Assembly: GCF_000373925.1 (NCBI RefSeq)
Contig: NZ_KB892756.1
Coordinates: 40,843 to 94,031, forward strand
Length of the DNA: 53,189 bases
Reading direction: 5' to 3'
Source: Actinopolymorpha alba DSM 45243
Lineage (GTDB): Bacteria; Actinomycetota; Actinomycetes; Propionibacteriales; Actinopolymorphaceae
A program made the translations under genes and the position numbers. How positions within the stretch are numbered: the first letter of the stretch is position 1; each line of letters begins with the position of its first letter. The notes below the pieces were generated by a model, which saw nothing but the letters and a program-made list of their open reading frames with translations, searched no databases and had not been told where the DNA came from. Positions 51,067 to 53,189 of the stretch are shown in pieces.

Positions 51067-52632
51067 ATGTCGTACAGCCCAGCGCGCAGCTACGAGGTCC
51101 GGACCTTCGGCTGCCAGATGAACGTCCACGACTCCGAGCGGTTGTCCGGTCTGCTCGAGAACGCGGGATATGTCCGGGCCGAGCCGGGCGAGACCGCCGA
51201 CGTCGTGGTCTTCAACACCTGTGCGGTCCGGGAGAACGCCGACAACAAGCTGTACGGCAACCTCGGTCATCTCGCGCCCACCAAGGCCAAACGTCCCGGT
51301 ATGCAGATCGCTGTCGGCGGTTGCCTGGCCCAGAAGGACAAGGGCGAGATCGTGCGGCGGGCGCCGTGGGTCGACGTGGTCTTCGGCACCCACAACATCG
51401 GGTCGCTGCCGGCCCTGCTCGAGCGCTCGCGGGTGCTGGGCGAGGCCCAGGTCGAGATCAAGGACTACCTCGAAACGTTCCCGTCGACACTGCCGTCGCG
51501 GCGGGAGTCGCCGTACGCCGCATGGGTGGCGATCAGCGTCGGCTGCAACAACACCTGCACCTTCTGCATCGTCCCCGCGCTGCGGGGCAAGGAGAAGGAC
51601 CGGCGGCCGGGCGAGATCCTTGCCGAGGTGGAGGCGCTGGTCTCCGAGGGTGTCCTCGAGGTGACGCTGCTCGGCCAGAACGTCAACGCTTACGGCGTGG
51701 AGTTCGGTGACCGGTTCGCGTTCGGGAAGCTGCTGCGGGCCTGCGGCACCGTCGAGGGACTCGAGCGCGTCCGCTTCACCTCGCCCCACCCGCGCGACTT
51801 CACCGACGACGTGATCGCCGCGATGGCCGAGACGCCAAACGTCATGCACCAGCTGCACATGCCGCTGCAGTCCGGCTCCGACCGGGTGCTGAAGGCGATG
51901 CGGCGTTCCTACCGCCAGGCGCGTTACCTCGACATCGTGCGGAAGGTACGCGAGGCGATGCCGGATGCCGCGATCACGACCGACATCATCGTGGGCTTCC
52001 CGGGGGAGACCGAGGAGGACTTCGAGGAGACCCTGCACGTCGTCCGCGAGGCGAGATTCTCGGCCGCGTTCACGTTCCAGTACTCCAAGCGGCCCGGCAC
52101 GCCGGCCGCCGAGATGGACGAGCAGGTTCCCAAAGAAGTCGTGCAGGCCCGCTACGAACGCCTGGTCGCCCTGGTCGAGGAGATCGCCTGGGCTGAGAAC
52201 CGCACGCTCATCGGCCGGGAGCTTGAGGTCCTGGTCGCCGAGGGGGAGGGGCGCAAGGACGCCGCCACCGCCCGGATGAGTGGTCGCGCATCCGACAACC
52301 GGCTGGTCCACTTTAATCCCACTAGATACAGCAACCCGAGCAGATACAGCAACCCGACTAGGGATCACGGCAATCCCGGTGAGCACGGCAATCCCGGTGA
52401 GGCCGCCAATCCCGGTGAGCACGGCAAGCCGGATGCGGCTGAGCATGGGATCCGACCGGGTGATCTCGTGCGGGTCGCGGTGACGTACGCCGCACCCCAC
52501 CACCTGGTCGCCGATGGACCCGTTCTGGGCGTACGCCCGACCCGTGCTGGCGATCTCTGGGAGGCCCGTCAGGGACGCGTGGAAGAAACCTCCAAGGGTG
52601 TGCTCCTCGGCATGCCGACCGTTCGCCGCTGA
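51067..52632 (+). CDS. miaB: tRNA-i6A37 methylthiotransferase MiaB
   Basis: The 521-residue radical-SAM enzyme adds a methylthio group to i6A37 of tRNAs. The N-terminal domain has [22 protein letters not shown] and VGGCLAQK, the three Cys of the second iron-sulfur cluster. The radical-SAM motif is in [11 protein letters not shown], followed by [10 protein letters not shown] and [13 protein letters not shown]. The C-terminal TRAM domain (DNRLVHF...[17 protein letters not shown]) is split by an extra 46 residues (417-462) of repeats such as NPGEHG and RYSNPS, probably a loop on the surface. The rest is of normal length. Confidence 0.93.
   Translation: MSYSPARSYEVRTFGCQMNVHDSERLSGLLENAGYVRAEPGETADVVVFNTCAVRENADNKLYGNLGHLAPTKAKRPGMQIAVGGCLAQKDKGEIVRRAPWVDVVFGTHNIGSLPALLERSRVLGEAQVEIKDYLETFPSTLPSRRESPYAAWVAISVGCNNTCTFCIVPALRGKEKDRRPGEILAEVEALVSEGVLEVTLLGQNVNAYGVEFGDRFAFGKLLRACGTVEGLERVRFTSPHPRDFTDDVIAAMAETPNVMHQLHMPLQSGSDRVLKAMRRSYRQARYLDIVRKVREAMPDAAITTDIIVGFPGETEEDFEETLHVVREARFSAAFTFQYSKRPGTPAAEMDEQVPKEVVQARYERLVALVEEIAWAENRTLIGRELEVLVAEGEGRKDAATARMSGRASDNRLVHFNPTRYSNPSRYSNPTRDHGNPGEHGNPGEAANPGEHGKPDAAEHGIRPGDLVRVAVTYAAPHHLVADGPVLGVRPTRAGDLWEARQGRVEETSKGVLLGMPTVRR
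52315..52452 (+). repeat. In-frame repeat insertion inside the MiaB TRAM domain
   Basis: The inserted DNA consists of short direct repeats: AGATACAGCAACCCGA-type units (two) and AATCCCGGTGAG-type units (three, about 18 bases apart). They encode [12 protein letters not shown] and [18 protein letters not shown]. The frame is kept. Confidence 0.8.
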
Positions 52633-52660
52633 GCAGAGCTCGACGACGCGCGGAGCCATT

Positions 52661-52705
52661 ATCGGGAAGGATCTTCGTCGCTATGTGACCAAAATCCTTC
52701 CCGAT
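52661..52705. repeat. GGGAAGGAT hairpin, copy 2
   Basis: ATCGGGAAGGAT pairs with ATCCTTCCCGAT. It matches the reverse complement of 10758-10802 at 41 of 45 positions. It begins 28 bases after the miaB stop and may also terminate it. Confidence 0.8.
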
Positions 52706-52853
52706 CCTCAAATTGCCCTGGCCCCTTGGGTGAGACCGGTACGGGTTCTTGTCTGCCGAGTCGTCCGGTAAGCCATCCAAAATGTGGACGGTTCGAAGGT
52801 TCGCGCCGCAACGCCCTCGAGCCTGACCGCCATACGAGACAAGTGCTCTGGCC

Positions 52854-52921
52854 TTTAGGTCTGAGTTGTCATAGGTTTCTCGGCTAAGAGACCGAGAAAC
52901 CTATGACAACTCAGACCTAAA
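52854..52921. repeat. Perfect 30-bp inverted repeat
   Basis: 52854-52883 (TTTAGGTCTGAGTTGTCATA and ten more) and 52892-52921 are exact reverse complements with an 8-base loop CTAAGAGA. This is far longer than a normal terminator stem and is not GC-rich. Confidence 0.9.
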
Positions 52922-52950
52922 CCCTGAGATCTCAACATCCGAACGGCTGG

Positions 52951-53070
52951 GGTGTACGCCATTCGAGACGGCGCCCCGCACGTGGCGAATCACCACGCAG
53001 GCTCAATTCATCACCTGGGTTTTGAATAGGTCTCCGGGTGAGATCCCGGCCGTCTCGAATGGCGCACGCC
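52951..53070. repeat. 120-bp element with 22-bp inverted ends
   Basis: The left end (52951-52972, containing GCCATTCGAGACGGC) and right end (53049-53070, containing GCCGTCTCGAATGGC) match at 20 of 22 as reverse complements. The 76-base interior holds smaller stems (GTGG/CCAC near 52982). No coding potential was found, so it may be a small MITE-like unit or a structured RNA. Confidence 0.7.
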
Positions 53071-53102
53071 CTGTTGTATCAGATAGTGAGAAGCCAGGCT
53101 TC

Positions 53103-53123
53103 TGTCTCACATTGTGTACACCC
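53103..53123 (-). repeat. 21-bp repeat shared with 28868-28888
   Basis: This is the exact reverse complement of 28868-28888. GAAGCCAGGCTTC just before it (53091-53103) is a further small palindrome. Confidence 0.75.
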
Positions 53124-53143
53124 GTTGGCGGACCTCACGCGCC

Positions 53144-53189
53144 ATATCCCCACCTCACTAGGCAAATTTGCCTTGCCTGGTGGGGATAT
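53144..53189. repeat. CCCCACCTC element, copy 2
   Basis: ATATCCCCACC and GGTGGGGATAT are perfect outer arms, with the inner palindrome GGCAAATTTGCC. From 53147 it matches 36432-36474 at 36 of 43 positions. The window ends exactly at its right edge, so a longer element is possible. Confidence 0.75.

Larger units (their letters stand above)
52633..53189. other. Gene-free 557 bases with four palindromic elements
   Basis: No gene is supported up to the end of the window. Elements in order: GGGAAGGAT hairpin (52661-52705), 30-bp-arm hairpin (52854-52921), a 120-bp element with 22-bp inverted ends (52951-53070), a TGTGAGAC-type sequence in reverse (53103-53123) and the CCCCACCTC element (53144-53189). 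Confidence 0.65.

Noticed and set aside
52951-53070. tRNA or known riboswitch in the 120-bp element
   Set aside because: It lacks a tRNA cloverleaf and a GTTCGA-type T loop, and does not match a riboswitch core that I can recognise.

Overview
The window is very GC-rich chromosomal DNA of an actinomycete (Actinomycetota). Lineage evidence is a SigE-type ECF sigma gene, a DUF3046 gene next to recA, a recA-recX block followed by rny, gluABCD and miaB, a LexA box of the actinobacterial TCGAAC-N4-GTTC type, many GTG/TTG starts and several probable leaderless genes. The genus cannot be fixed from the sequence alone; the Propionibacteriales or Jiangellales are plausible guesses.

Layout. 1-5669: tail of an HNH endonuclease, a secreted Kelch propeller protein, a membrane-protein remnant, and a UvrA-like drug-resistance ATPase divergent from its probable TetR regulator. 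5638-15393: an Lhr helicase, a Tat-exported GH85 endoglycosidase, and an ECF sigma factor overlapping a membrane protein with an Asp-box ectodomain. 15642-36377: a cell-surface polymer locus with dTDP-rhamnose genes (rmlA, rmlB, rmlD, and rmlC on the other strand), a methyltransferase-like protein, three related GT2 proteins, a fused cytidylyltransferase/SDR resembling Haemophilus Bcs1 (CDP-ribitol synthesis), two membrane-anchored TagF/TarL-like polymerases, and an ABC exporter with one ATPase and two different NodJ-type permeases. 36858-52632: housekeeping genes (thiI, DUF3046, recA, recX, two GNAT acetyltransferases, rny, gluABCD, a zinc metallopeptidase, a DUF2207 protein, miaB).

How it fits together. 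The central locus looks like a poly(ribitol phosphate) teichoic-acid system: the Bcs1-like enzyme makes CDP-ribitol, the TagF-like proteins polymerise it, the GT2 proteins decorate it, the Rml enzymes supply dTDP-rhamnose, and the ABC system may export product. One of the three GT2 proteins has lost the donor-site motifs that the other two keep, suggesting a non-catalytic partner.

The most unusual feature lies outside the genes. The long gene-free stretches (10585-10962, 28705-29425, 36378-36857, 52633-53189) are packed with palindromes. Several recur as related copies tens of kilobases apart: a 45-bp hairpin matching at 41 of 45 positions in opposite orientation, a 43-bp CCCCACCTC element matching at 36 of 43, a 46-bp GCAGTGGAGC hairpin, a TGTGAGAC/TTGATCA module, and TTGATCAACTTCGC-ended elements. 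This looks like a mosaic of small dispersed palindromic elements. In-frame repeats also interrupt lhr and miaB, and a 24-bp tandem repeat covers the rny stop codon. All functions are read from sequence; no database search was run.
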